From positions 1-21,175 of the forward strand of contig CALFXX010000032.1 of NCBI GenBank assembly GCA_937952975.1: DNA of 21,175 nt, in the 5' to 3' direction. Positions 6,282 to 13,999 of this stretch are shown here, piece by piece. The first letter of the stretch is position 1. Each line of letters starts with the position of its first letter. The notes under the pieces are model-generated. The model was not told the origin of the DNA. It did no database searches and was given only the letters and a program-made list of their open reading frames with translations. This stretch comes from an uncultured Alcaligenaceae bacterium. GTDB lineage: Bacteria > Pseudomonadota > Gammaproteobacteria > Burkholderiales > Burkholderiaceae_B. The position numbers and the translations under genes were made by a program.

Positions 6282-7559
6282 TTAGTTTGGTATAAAGAGC
6301 CAAACGGCCGCAAAACCCATCACAGCAGTCGTTAGCCACCCTAACACCTTCAAACTGGGTGTTGCCACATATTTACCCATGATCGAAGTTTTTGAAGCTA
6401 ACAACATAATCACGACCAGAAGCGGTACGGCGACCACACCGTTAATCACGGCGCTCCAAAATAATGCTTTCATCGGGCTGATGGGCGAATACTGAATGGC
6501 CAGCGCGATGAGCACGCTGAAGGCGAGGATGCTGTAAAACCCTTTCGCTTGCTTCACACTGCGTTCAAGTCCCCATTTCCAGCCCATCATTTCTGCAAAT
6601 GCATAGGCGGCTGATCCCGCCAAAACCGGCACGCCTATCAGCCCGACACCAATGATGCCTGTCGCAAAAAGAATAAAAGCGAATTCTCCAGCGAGCGGCC
6701 GCAACGCGCTTGCGGCTTGAGCCGCCGTGGTGATGTCTGTGATGCCGGCGGCATGTAACGTCAGGGCTGTTGCCAAGATAATGAAATAAGAGGTTACGTT
6801 TGAGTACAGCATGCCACTCCAAGTGTCCCAATTGATCCGTTTGAGCTCTGACTGAGCGTCACGGTCACTGTTAAATAGTGGCTCTGCACCGGCGGTCGCG
6901 TTCATGTCTTCGACTTCCTCTGAAGCTTGCCAGAAAAACAAATAGGGGCTGATTGTGGTGCCGAAAATTGCAACCACCACGGCGGCCGTGTTTGAGTCAA
7001 TCCCAATGTGTGGCCAAACTGTGCGCAAAAAGACTTCGCCCCAGGGAACATGAACCGTAAACAGCACCGCTGCATAGGCAAGTAAAGACAGCGTGAGCCA
7101 CTTCAGAAAAAAGACATAGCGGTGGTATGGCACAAAAATCTGTAGCGCTAAAGAGGCCAATACAAAAAACGCTGACATGAGATGGCGGTTAAGCCCACTG
7201 ACGAGCTCGGCGACTTCACCAACGGCAGCTACGTCGGCGGCGATGTTGAGAATATTTGCGCAAACAAGTAAAAATACAACGAAAAAAAGTATGGCCGGAT
7301 GAAAACTGCGTCTGATATTGTCAGCAAGCCCTCTGCCTGTGACACGCCCAATGCGCGCGCAGAGCGCTTGCACCGCCGACATTAGGGGGTAGGCGAAGGG
7401 CATGGTCCAAAGCATGTTTAGACCAAACTGAGCGCCTGCCTGTGAGTAGGTGACGATGCCACTGGGGTCGTCGTCGGCCACGCCAGTAATCAGGCCGGGG
7501 CCAATACGCGACAGCGGGTGATGCTTCACGCGCCGCCAAATCTCTTTTACGCTCAACAT
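6282..7559 (-). CDS. NRAMP-family divalent metal transporter paralogue with atypical metal site
   Basis: A 425-residue membrane protein of the NRAMP/SLC11 superfamily with about eleven hydrophobic segments. The first segment reads GLITGVADDDPSGIVTYSQAGA (residues 23-43) where canonical MntH/NRAMP has DPGN, so the metal-binding Asp (Asp31) is kept but the Asn is Gly34. The sixth segment reads GTTISPYLFFWQASEEVE (200-217), so the conserved metal-binding Met is Ser204. I recognise these forms (DDDPSG, TTISPYLFFWQ) as a recurrent proteobacterial clade without an agreed substrate, so the usual Mn2+/Fe2+ label should not be assumed. I chose the ATG at 7559 because it immediately precedes the normal family N-terminus and has GGGAG upstream. 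A GTG at 7703 would add 48 residues of unconvincing sequence. It is transcribed towards the DUF1080 gene and divergently from the small gene at 7802. Confidence 0.85.
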   Translation of the reverse strand: MLSVKEIWRRVKHHPLSRIGPGLITGVADDDPSGIVTYSQAGAQFGLNMLWTMPFAYPLMSAVQALCARIGRVTGRGLADNIRRSFHPAILFFVVFLLVCANILNIAADVAAVGEVAELVSGLNRHLMSAFFVLASLALQIFVPYHRYVFFLKWLTLSLLAYAAVLFTVHVPWGEVFLRTVWPHIGIDSNTAAVVVAIFGTTISPYLFFWQASEEVEDMNATAGAEPLFNSDRDAQSELKRINWDTWSGMLYSNVTSYFIILATALTLHAAGITDITTAAQAASALRPLAGEFAFILFATGIIGVGLIGVPVLAGSAAYAFAEMMGWKWGLERSVKQAKGFYSILAFSVLIALAIQYSPISPMKALFWSAVINGVVAVPLLVVIMLLASKTSIMGKYVATPSLKVLGWLTTAVMGFAAVWLFIPN

Positions 7560-7801
7560 GACCCAGTCTACTCCCGTGGAACTTGCAGCGCTAACACTTT
7601 CCGGCTTTGATCGGCTCGTTTTCAAAAAAACGCGGATGACACGCGTAAAGTGCAAATCTTTAGGCGATTTGGCAGAGAGAACGCTGAACTCGCGAAAATA
7701 CACAGATCATTGAAGGGGATACAGTATTCTTAAGTTAAAGAGCCATGCCATTGCTTGCAATAGTAAGCGGACAAGTTATCCATTTAAGGAATCCCTGACC
7801 G

Positions 7802-8128
7802 ATGCAATCCACAGTCTACGCAGACGGTATCAATAACATCACGATGCTCGAGGGTATTGTGCGGTTTGATTTGATCAATATCACCCAAACAGATAAAGAC
7901 AGTCGCACAGCGAAAACAGTTGGTTCAGTTGCGATGTCTGTTCCGGCGTTGCTGCGCACCTACACAGAGTTGTCTAGCGTCTTGAACAAACTCATCGAAC
8001 AGGGCGTGGTTAAAAAAACTGAGACACAACCCTCTGCAGCGACCCCAGTTCAGTCTGTGGCCCAGGCGCCGATTACGAGCGCGACGGGCTCAGAGACTGC
8101 TGTCATTGAGCCGCTGCGTCTCAGTTGA
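7802..8128 (+). CDS. Small conserved-looking protein of unknown function
   Basis: A 108-residue protein without signal peptide or membrane segment. Residues about 4-75 look structured: a probable beta-strand region (VYADGINNITMLEGIVRFDL) followed by a second strand and a helix (VPALLRTYTELSSVLNKLIEQG). Residues about 76-108 are rich in Pro, Ser, Thr and Ala and probably disordered. The strand-strand-helix order and the phrase MSVPALL...TYTELSSVLNKLI recall small DUF3467-like proteins, in which a residue run of this kind ends in a helix of the form LxxxLxxxIxxYE; this is only a pattern resemblance. AAGGA lies about 12 bases before the ATG. It is transcribed alone, divergent from the NRAMP gene, and its stop is 3 bases from the stop of the convergent hydrolase gene. 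Function unknown. Confidence 0.65.
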   Translation: MQSTVYADGINNITMLEGIVRFDLINITQTDKDSRTAKTVGSVAMSVPALLRTYTELSSVLNKLIEQGVVKKTETQPSAATPVQSVAQAPITSATGSETAVIEPLRLS

Positions 8129-8131
8129 GCC

Positions 8132-9061
8132 TTACTCTTTCAGTGAATGAAAAAAGTCTCTGATGCGGTCATTTGAGGCTGCAGGTTGCTCAAAATGAAC
8201 GAAGTGCCCGGCGTTTTCGGCGATTTCAATTATTGGCTGATCGAAGTATTCCGGCAGTCGATCCACCCAATCGCATAAAAGCACCGGATCGTGGCGGCCC
8301 CAAAAGAACCGACTCGGAACCGATATTTTGGGCAAAATCGGCGCGCCATGCTCGATCAGGGCAATGCGAGAGGCGTGATTCGCTGCGTACCACGCGAAGC
8401 CACCCTCTAAATTGCCCGGTTGCATAAAGTTATCAATCCAATGCTCAAGTTGCTCGGTGAACGTGTTGGGGTCATGGGCCCAATGGCTCAACATATTTTC
8501 AAAATACAGGCGGCACGTGTTGCGGTCGTAACCGACTAGTTTGGCGGCCCAGGGCAGTTGGTTAAACGTCTGATACCAAATTTCTTGTATGTGCCGGGCC
8601 TGCACCCAGCGACGCCCAACACCGGGGTAGGGCGCATTGAAGAAGAATAAGCCACTGACGCGCTCAGGCCACATTCGAGTTAACTGTTGTGACACATAGG
8701 CGCCGACATCGTGCGAGACGATACCGAAGCGCTTAAGGCCAAGCGAGTCAGCCAGGGCAATGATGTCTTGTGCGTGGGTGTCGGCGCCGGTTGGTGTAGA
8801 GCCAGCACCGAGAGTGATGATACTTTTACCGAAACCGCGCAGGTCGGGCACGATCACTCTAAATTCTTTGGATAGCACCGAAAGGTTGCGGTGCCATGTC
8901 CACCAAAACTCGGGCCAGCCGTGCAGCAAGAATATCGGTAGGCCTTCGCCTTCATCCACATAATGGAGCTTTGCGCCGTTGACGTCTAGATAGTGGTGGT
9001 TCCAGTCGCCATTCGGGTGAGAAAGATCTCGTACTTTGCCTTGCGCTTCGCTGTTGGACAT
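8132..9061 (-). CDS. Alpha/beta hydrolase, epoxide hydrolase-like
   Basis: A 309-residue cytoplasmic enzyme. Motifs in order: HGWPE (residues 47-51, the HGxP oxyanion motif of epoxide hydrolases), DLRGFGKS (73-80), nucleophile elbow VSHDVGAY with Asp118 rather than Ser, cap-domain Tyr225 in FAWYAANHASR, acid Asp258 in WGRHDPV, and His286 in NAGHFVHFEQP. An Asp nucleophile with HGWPE fits epoxide hydrolases and the related dehalogenases. The residue after the nucleophile is Val, where fluoroacetate dehalogenases have Arg (HDRG), so an epoxide hydrolase is the better call. The reaction would be addition of water to an epoxide through an ester intermediate on Asp118. AAGGAAAT lies about 7-15 bases before the ATG. 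It is not obviously in an operon. Confidence 0.85.
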   Translation of the reverse strand: MSNSEAQGKVRDLSHPNGDWNHHYLDVNGAKLHYVDEGEGLPIFLLHGWPEFWWTWHRNLSVLSKEFRVIVPDLRGFGKSIITLGAGSTPTGADTHAQDIIALADSLGLKRFGIVSHDVGAYVSQQLTRMWPERVSGLFFFNAPYPGVGRRWVQARHIQEIWYQTFNQLPWAAKLVGYDRNTCRLYFENMLSHWAHDPNTFTEQLEHWIDNFMQPGNLEGGFAWYAANHASRIALIEHGAPILPKISVPSRFFWGRHDPVLLCDWVDRLPEYFDQPIIEIAENAGHFVHFEQPAASNDRIRDFFHSLKE

Positions 9062-9198
9062 GTCTGTATGATTTCCTTTGAGAATTGTTGTATTCGTCTT
9101 TTAAATCAATATCTTAGGAAGGTAGCCTTGCTAAGGTTCTTTTTTGCTTGTCAAATTTGTTATTGTTCTGCTGCACGCGCCACCAACATACCCATTTT

Positions 9199-9229
9199 TT
9201 GCGGTTTTCTTGGGCAACGTCAATATAAA
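9199..9229 (+). promoter_or_regulatory. Possible promoter of the O-acetylation cassette
   Basis: TATAAA (9224-9229) could be a -10 box, with TTGCGG (9199-9204) as a weak -35 at a rather long 19-base spacing. It lies in the 241-base divergent region before the AlgI-like gene. The 60-70 bases that follow would form an AT-rich 5' leader with no clear ribosome site near the ATG at 9303. Confidence 0.3.
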
Positions 9230-9302
9230 AAGAGCTTGAGTCTTAGCAAGGGAAGTCATTGAGTGCGCGGCTCTTCAAAACGTAATTAATAATAATTTTG
9301 AC

Positions 9303-10706
9303 ATGGTTTTTTCGAGCCTCACTTTTTTATTCTTCTTTTTGCCAGCGAGCCTGATCTGTTACTACGCCTTCGCCAGGCGGTCAGTACGCAATTTCATTCT
9401 GGTGGTCTTTTCTTTTATTTTTTACGCTTGGGGTGAACCGATCTGGGTTGGTTTACTGGCGATCTCGGCTGTCTGTGATTATTTAAATGGTTTATTCATC
9501 GAACATTTTCGCAAACAGCGAGCGATTGCACGCTTTGGGGTGGTTGCCTCGGTCGCGATTAATCTTGGTTTATTAGCAACGTTTAAGTATTCGGACTTTA
9601 TTGTTGAAACGGTCAACCAGCTGACCGGATTAAACCTCGCGCTGCCTGGCTTTTTGCTCCCTATCGGAATTTCGTTTTATACCTTTCAAACAATCTCGTA
9701 CACGATTGATGTGTACAAGGGCGAGGTTCCCGCCCAACGTAATTTCATGAATTTTGTTTTGTTCGTTGTATGTTTTCACCAGTTGGTTGCCGGGCCAATT
9801 GTGAGGTATGCACACATCGCTCATGAAATTGAACATCGGGTGTTTAGCCTGCAAGACTTTAGTGCCGGGGTGACTCGGTTTATTCGTGGCTTGTTTAAAA
9901 AGGTATTTATCGCAAACACCGCAGGTGAACTGTGTGTGCAGTTTTTAGGACAAGATCCGGCCTCGGCCAGTATGGCCGGCGAGTGGTTAGGGTTGATTGC
10001 CTATAGCTTGCAAATTTATTTTGATTTTTCAGGCTATTCAGACATGGCAATCGGTTTGGGCTGGATGTTTGGTTTTCATTATCACGAGAACTTTAAGCAT
10101 CCCTATACCGCCACTTCGATTTCGGATTTTTGGCGACGCTGGCATATATCGCTGGCGACCTTTTTTAAAGACTATGTCTATGTCCCCTTGGGCGGTAATC
10201 GCCGACACATGGTCCGTAACTTGTTCATCGTTTGGGCGCTTACTGGGATTTGGCATGGTGCAAACTGGAACTTTGTGCTGTGGGGATTGTATTTTGGCGT
10301 TTTGATTTACTTAGAAAAAGTCGTGCTTTTAGGTATCCTGAAGCCTCTGCCTAAGGTCCTTCAGCATGCCTATGCTCTTTTTTTGATTGTGCTCGGTTGG
10401 GCGATCTTTTATTTTACGGATATCCAAAAGCTGCTTGCGTGTTTCAAAATATTATTTGGCCTGTCTGACGCAACGTTTTCTAATTTCGATGTTGGCGTGG
10501 CAATCTGGTCGAATATTTTTTGGTTACTTTTGGCCTGCGCGCTATGCCTGCCACTCGCTGCACGGTTTGATCACTGGTGTTCTGTGACTCTGCGGCCGAT
10601 ACAACTGCAGTGTTTTGTGATTGCGCAAAATTTGCTGTTGTTAAGTGTTTGCGTCGTACTGTTGGTCGGGCAAACCTACAACCCCTTTATTTATTTTCGC
10701 TTTTAA
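9303..10706 (+). CDS. AlgI-like MBOAT O-acyltransferase (polysaccharide O-acetylation)
   Basis: A 467-residue polytopic inner-membrane protein. It begins MVFSSLTFLFFFLPASL, the standard start of AlgI/PatA-type MBOAT proteins, which fixes the start codon even though no good ribosome site is visible. Other hallmarks are LPIGISFYTFQTISYTIDVYKG (about residues 119-140), QLVAGPIVRY (160-169), YFDFSGYSDMAIGLG (239-253), DFWRRWHISL (275-284, His281) and GIWHGANWNFVLWG (315-328). His318 is the family catalytic histidine. AlgI passes acetyl groups from cytoplasmic acetyl-CoA through the membrane to periplasmic partners that place them on a polymer. It is the first gene of a three-gene run; the next gene starts 2 bases after its stop. 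The acceptor polymer is not identified by the neighbours. Confidence 0.93.
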   Translation: MVFSSLTFLFFFLPASLICYYAFARRSVRNFILVVFSFIFYAWGEPIWVGLLAISAVCDYLNGLFIEHFRKQRAIARFGVVASVAINLGLLATFKYSDFIVETVNQLTGLNLALPGFLLPIGISFYTFQTISYTIDVYKGEVPAQRNFMNFVLFVVCFHQLVAGPIVRYAHIAHEIEHRVFSLQDFSAGVTRFIRGLFKKVFIANTAGELCVQFLGQDPASASMAGEWLGLIAYSLQIYFDFSGYSDMAIGLGWMFGFHYHENFKHPYTATSISDFWRRWHISLATFFKDYVYVPLGGNRRHMVRNLFIVWALTGIWHGANWNFVLWGLYFGVLIYLEKVVLLGILKPLPKVLQHAYALFLIVLGWAIFYFTDIQKLLACFKILFGLSDATFSNFDVGVAIWSNIFWLLLACALCLPLAARFDHWCSVTLRPIQLQCFVIAQNLLLLSVCVVLLVGQTYNPFIYFRF

Positions 10707-10708
10707 TT

Positions 10709-12484
10709 ATGACGCACTTACGATTTTCAACTAAAGCAGCCTGGGCGAACGTTTTATTGTTTTCTGCCGCGCTAACGGCAGGGGGCCTGCTCTTTATTGC
10801 GTTGCCCAAGCATAGTGTGTCGGAAGGCGAAAAGAGATCGCTTAAGTTAATGCCAACCTTTTCGTGGTCTTCGGTGGCGAGCGGCCTGTACTTAAGGCAG
10901 CTGGATGACTACATTGCTGATAATTTTATGTGGCGCTACACCTTGACCGAGTTGGCCGGGGAAGTTAAAGCCTTACGCGGTTGGAATCAGGACGACGTAC
11001 AGGTTTTTGCCAGTGCACCAAAAAAGCCTCAAGCAACGGCGTTGGCACCGGTCGTGAAAAGTACGGCAAATGGCGGCGTAGCGACAGACCTCTTTACGTC
11101 GCAAGCAAGCGCCCTGAAAGTTTCCGCCTCGGAAGCTTCGACGATTACTGCGCTTGACACCAAGCGCAGCGAGGCAGGGCAGGTGAATGAAGCAAAAATA
11201 TCGCAACAAAGCTCGACTCCAGTTACGCCGACTGCACCGCCCCAGTTAGCGCCTGCTGTTGCGCCAGCTACGCCACCGGTGCAAGAACAAGTGTCGGTGC
11301 CTGCCGTGAAGCTTGCTCAAGCAGAAGTGGTAGTGCCTGCTGCGTCGCCTGCACAAGAGCCAGCCACAACCCTGGCGGTGCCGTCTGTTGCGCCGCTAGT
11401 TGTACCCGCAGCAACGTCAGCTGCAGCGGCACCGACACCAACGCCAACGCCAACATCGACGTCGACACCAGCATCGACACCAGCATCGACACTAGCATCG
11501 ACACCAGCATCGACACCAGCATCGAAACCAACACCAACACCTAGTCAAGCGCCCGCTGGTGAAGATTTGTACGAGAACGTCGAATCGATCATTATTTATC
11601 GTGGGCGCGCTCTGCAAATGTTTGGTGGTGCCCCACAAATGACTCAGTCATTGGCGAAAGCGATCAACCGGTATCGTGAAGAGCTTTCGCCCGACATCAA
11701 TATCTTTTTTATGGCGGCACCCATTGGCTCAGACTTTTATTTGCCGCGCAAAGTTAATAATGGTGTGATGCGTGAAAAGTTAGCCATTGATCATATGCAC
11801 ACCTTGCTTGATCCGGGCGTAAAATTTGTAGCGGCCTATGATCGTTTGGCTGAACACACCGACGAATATATTCAATTTAATACCGATCATCACTGGACCG
11901 GCCTAGGTGGCTACTATGCCTACACGGCCTTTGCTGACGCGGCCGGTTTTAATGCCTTACCACTTAGTGAATTAATCAAAGGCGAGATCCCCAACTTTTT
12001 AGGGACGCTTTATCAGCGAACCATGGCTCCAGCTTTACGCAATAAGGTTGATACGGTTGAGTACTTTAAAGTGCCTTTTAAGACCGAGGCCTCTTACTAT
12101 CCTGCTGGCTCTAACACGCCGGTGCCATTGACCCTCTATGCCGAGTATGCCCGCGGAGGCAATTCTTATGGGGTATTTCTGGGTGGCGACTTTCCGCTCA
12201 TGCGGATCGTGAGTGAGGTTAAAAATGGCAAAAAAATTGCCGTGGTGAAAGACTCGTACGGTAATGCCTTCGTACCTTACCTGGCGTCGCATTACGAAGA
12301 AGTCTATGTTTTAGATTATCGATATTTTGTCGGAAACATCAAGACTCTACTTGAAGATAACGGTATTCAAAATCTGCTTTTCGCGCATAATACCTTTGTC
12401 ATGATGGGGAGCTATACCGCCCAACGGGCAATCGGATTTTTAACGGCCTCGCCAGGTGCTACGCCTAAGATTATTGCTAAATAA
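10709..12484 (+). CDS. DHHW / AlgJ-AlgX-like SGNH acetyltransferase with long low-complexity insertion
   Basis: A 591-residue protein anchored by one N-terminal membrane segment (residues about 11-33), the rest periplasmic. The catalytic fold is split. Residues 40-100 (LKLMPTFSWSSVASGLYLRQLDDYIADNF) match the opening of DHHW/AlgJ proteins. Residues 286-591 hold the core, with NTDHHW (Asp393, His395) and KDSYGNAF (Ser516), the Asp-His-Ser set known from AlgX/AlgJ. Between them, residues about 101-285 are rich in Pro, Ala, Thr and Ser, ending in STPA repeats. Partners of this kind take acetyl groups from the MBOAT protein and transfer them to a glycan. I chose the ATG at 10709, 2 bases after the MBOAT stop; an upstream in-frame ATG at 10577 would overlap that gene and precede the membrane segment with 44 unlikely residues. 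Translation is probably coupled to the gene before. Confidence 0.85.
   Translation: MTHLRFSTKAAWANVLLFSAALTAGGLLFIALPKHSVSEGEKRSLKLMPTFSWSSVASGLYLRQLDDYIADNFMWRYTLTELAGEVKALRGWNQDDVQVFASAPKKPQATALAPVVKSTANGGVATDLFTSQASALKVSASEASTITALDTKRSEAGQVNEAKISQQSSTPVTPTAPPQLAPAVAPATPPVQEQVSVPAVKLAQAEVVVPAASPAQEPATTLAVPSVAPLVVPAATSAAAAPTPTPTPTSTSTPASTPASTLASTPASTPASKPTPTPSQAPAGEDLYENVESIIIYRGRALQMFGGAPQMTQSLAKAINRYREELSPDINIFFMAAPIGSDFYLPRKVNNGVMREKLAIDHMHTLLDPGVKFVAAYDRLAEHTDEYIQFNTDHHWTGLGGYYAYTAFADAAGFNALPLSELIKGEIPNFLGTLYQRTMAPALRNKVDTVEYFKVPFKTEASYYPAGSNTPVPLTLYAEYARGGNSYGVFLGGDFPLMRIVSEVKNGKKIAVVKDSYGNAFVPYLASHYEEVYVLDYRYFVGNIKTLLEDNGIQNLLFAHNTFVMMGSYTAQRAIGFLTASPGATPKIIAK
11465..11524 (+). repeat. 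12-bp tandem repeat, five copies, in the DHHW gene linker
   Basis: The unit ACACCAGCATCG occurs five times head to tail; the third copy has one change (ACACTAGCATCG). Each unit encodes four residues (STPA or STLA), so gain or loss of copies would change linker length without shifting the frame. Degenerate 6-bp repeats (ACACCAACGCCA type) flank it on both sides. Confidence 0.9.
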
Positions 12485-12497
12485 ACTGGACTCATCT

Positions 12498-13964
12498 ATG
12501 GTCACTCGTTTCGTTCGCTCGCACTTCATCCGCTTAGCTTCGTTGTGCTGTTTGGCGATGCTGCTTGCGTCCTGTACAACGCCACCGGTCGCCCCTCCGG
12601 CAAAACCAGATACCGCACTCATACCCAAACGTGTTGACTCCTTCGTGGGCAATCCTTCTGCCAAGCCTTATGTTCGACGCACGATCGAGAGTGTGTTGGG
12701 TGAGCAGGCTCAGTCACTGAACCGCTTCGTCACGGCAGACACGAATATTCTTGAATTTAAAGATGCGAGGCTGATTCAGCAGTTGCAACAGAAGTGGGCC
12801 TCTGCAAAGACAGATGGCTTCACAGTGGCGCATTTTGGTGATTCACTGGTGCAAGGGGGGTACGCTGCTGAAATCGCGCGCAGTCGTCTGCAAATCCTTG
12901 GTGGCAGTGCCGGGCGAGGGATGGTGTTCCCGTATTCGATTGCAAAAACCTATTCTCAAAATGATTTTAAATCTACCTTTACAGGTGAATGGCTGACGGC
13001 CAACAGCATTCATCAACCACCTCGTTTACCTGTTGGTGTGTCCGGGTTCGTGGCCAGAACTGCCGCCGCCAATGCTTCGTTTACTTTAAATTTTTATACG
13101 ACTCCTGAGCCCGGGAAAAAACGAGTCAAGTTGTTCTACGTCGCGACGGCAACAACATACACCTTACGCGTTCAGTCAGGTCATTTTTTGCACGATATCG
13201 TGGTGCCTGGTAGCGCTGCTCAACCTCGATCGCAAACACTTGAATTGAGCTTTCCTGAACTCTCAGACACGCTGAGTGTTGAAGTTCGAAATACCAGCCC
13301 CAAAAGCGGTGCTTTTTTTGAGGTTCATGGCGTGAGCATTGAAAATGCTGCTCCGGGTGTGATGTATCACAACTTAGGTGTAGGGGGGGCTAACTATGGT
13401 GCATTGCTTGCTCAGACCTATTTTGAAGACCAGTCAGCGCAACTGGCACCAGATCTGATTGTTCTAGATTGGGGTACGAACGACCTTGTATATAAAAACA
13501 GCATCCCGCCAGAGCTCGAAAAAAATATCGTGCAAACCATCAAGCGCGTGAAGGCTCAGCATCCCAAAGCCCTCATTATTGTGACGTCAGCGCAAGACAT
13601 GAACTTTCGAAGAAAAAACATTACTGCAGCCTGGGATTTTGCAGTCTTGGCCCGACGCTTGGCCTTTGAAAACGACTGTCTGTTTTATGACTGGTATCGT
13701 GTTGCGGGTGGCAGAGGGGCGATGACGATCTGGACGGCCTATGGTTTAGCAAGCCCCGATAATATTCACCTGACAGGTTTGGGCTACGCGGTGAAAGGTG
13801 ACTTACTTGCACAGTCAATTTTGAATACCGTGGGGCGCTTAAAAGCCGAACCATCTATCAAATCGCTTGAGATAGCAACGACTGTGAATATGCAGCCTCA
13901 CTCAGTTGTGGGATGGTTAAAAGAGGTATCGCCGGTGCCTCGCAAAGGTCTGTTTTACAGATAG
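12498..13964 (+). CDS. SGNH/GDSL-family lipoprotein, probable O-acetyltransferase or esterase partner
   Basis: A 488-residue lipoprotein with lipobox LLASC (Cys26). SGNH blocks are all visible: HFGDSLVQGG (Ser116), NLGVGGANYG (Gly295, block II), LDWGTNDLV (Asn328, block III) and SPDNIHLTGLGY (Asp421 and His424). Residues about 150-285 between blocks I and II form an inserted beta-rich region. Such proteins accompany AlgI-type MBOAT transporters and either transfer acetyl groups to, or remove them from, periplasmic glycans. It starts 13 bases after the DHHW stop and so is the third gene of the cassette. The ATG at 12498 gives a normal lipoprotein signal; an upstream ATG at 12456 overlaps the previous gene and would only lengthen the signal peptide. 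Which glycan it touches is unknown. Confidence 0.88.
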   Translation: MVTRFVRSHFIRLASLCCLAMLLASCTTPPVAPPAKPDTALIPKRVDSFVGNPSAKPYVRRTIESVLGEQAQSLNRFVTADTNILEFKDARLIQQLQQKWASAKTDGFTVAHFGDSLVQGGYAAEIARSRLQILGGSAGRGMVFPYSIAKTYSQNDFKSTFTGEWLTANSIHQPPRLPVGVSGFVARTAAANASFTLNFYTTPEPGKKRVKLFYVATATTYTLRVQSGHFLHDIVVPGSAAQPRSQTLELSFPELSDTLSVEVRNTSPKSGAFFEVHGVSIENAAPGVMYHNLGVGGANYGALLAQTYFEDQSAQLAPDLIVLDWGTNDLVYKNSIPPELEKNIVQTIKRVKAQHPKALIIVTSAQDMNFRRKNITAAWDFAVLARRLAFENDCLFYDWYRVAGGRGAMTIWTAYGLASPDNIHLTGLGYAVKGDLLAQSILNTVGRLKAEPSIKSLEIATTVNMQPHSVVGWLKEVSPVPRKGLFYR

Positions 13965-13999
13965 CCCAAGCCGTTGCGCTTGCTTCGTCGGCTATTGTT
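13961..13999. terminator. Hairpin between convergent genes, stem built from both stop codons
   Basis: ATAGCC (13961-13966) pairs with GGCTAT (13990-13995), and inside it CAAGC / GCTTG forms a second stem. TGTTTTG follows on the plus strand. The outer stem contains the TAG stops of both convergent genes. It probably ends the O-acetylation transcript; on the minus strand no T-run follows. Confidence 0.5.

Noticed and set aside
7560..7703. 48-residue N-terminal extension of the NRAMP protein starting at GTG
   Set aside because: It begins at GTG without a ribosome site and is not like the family N-terminus; the internal ATG has GGGAG upstream.
8132..9061. Fluoroacetate dehalogenase or haloalkane dehalogenase for the Asp-nucleophile hydrolase
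   Set aside because: The elbow reads HDVG rather than HDRG, and HGWPE plus the cap tyrosine fit epoxide hydrolases better.
10577..10708. Upstream ATG of the DHHW gene inside the MBOAT gene
   Set aside because: It would add 44 residues encoded out of frame within the MBOAT C-terminus and would bury the membrane anchor; the ATG at 10709 fits better.
11268..11540. Antisense open frame of repeated MLVS units opposite the DHHW linker
   Set aside because: It is the complement of the 12-bp tandem repeat, has no start context and no plausible protein; a by-product of the repeat.
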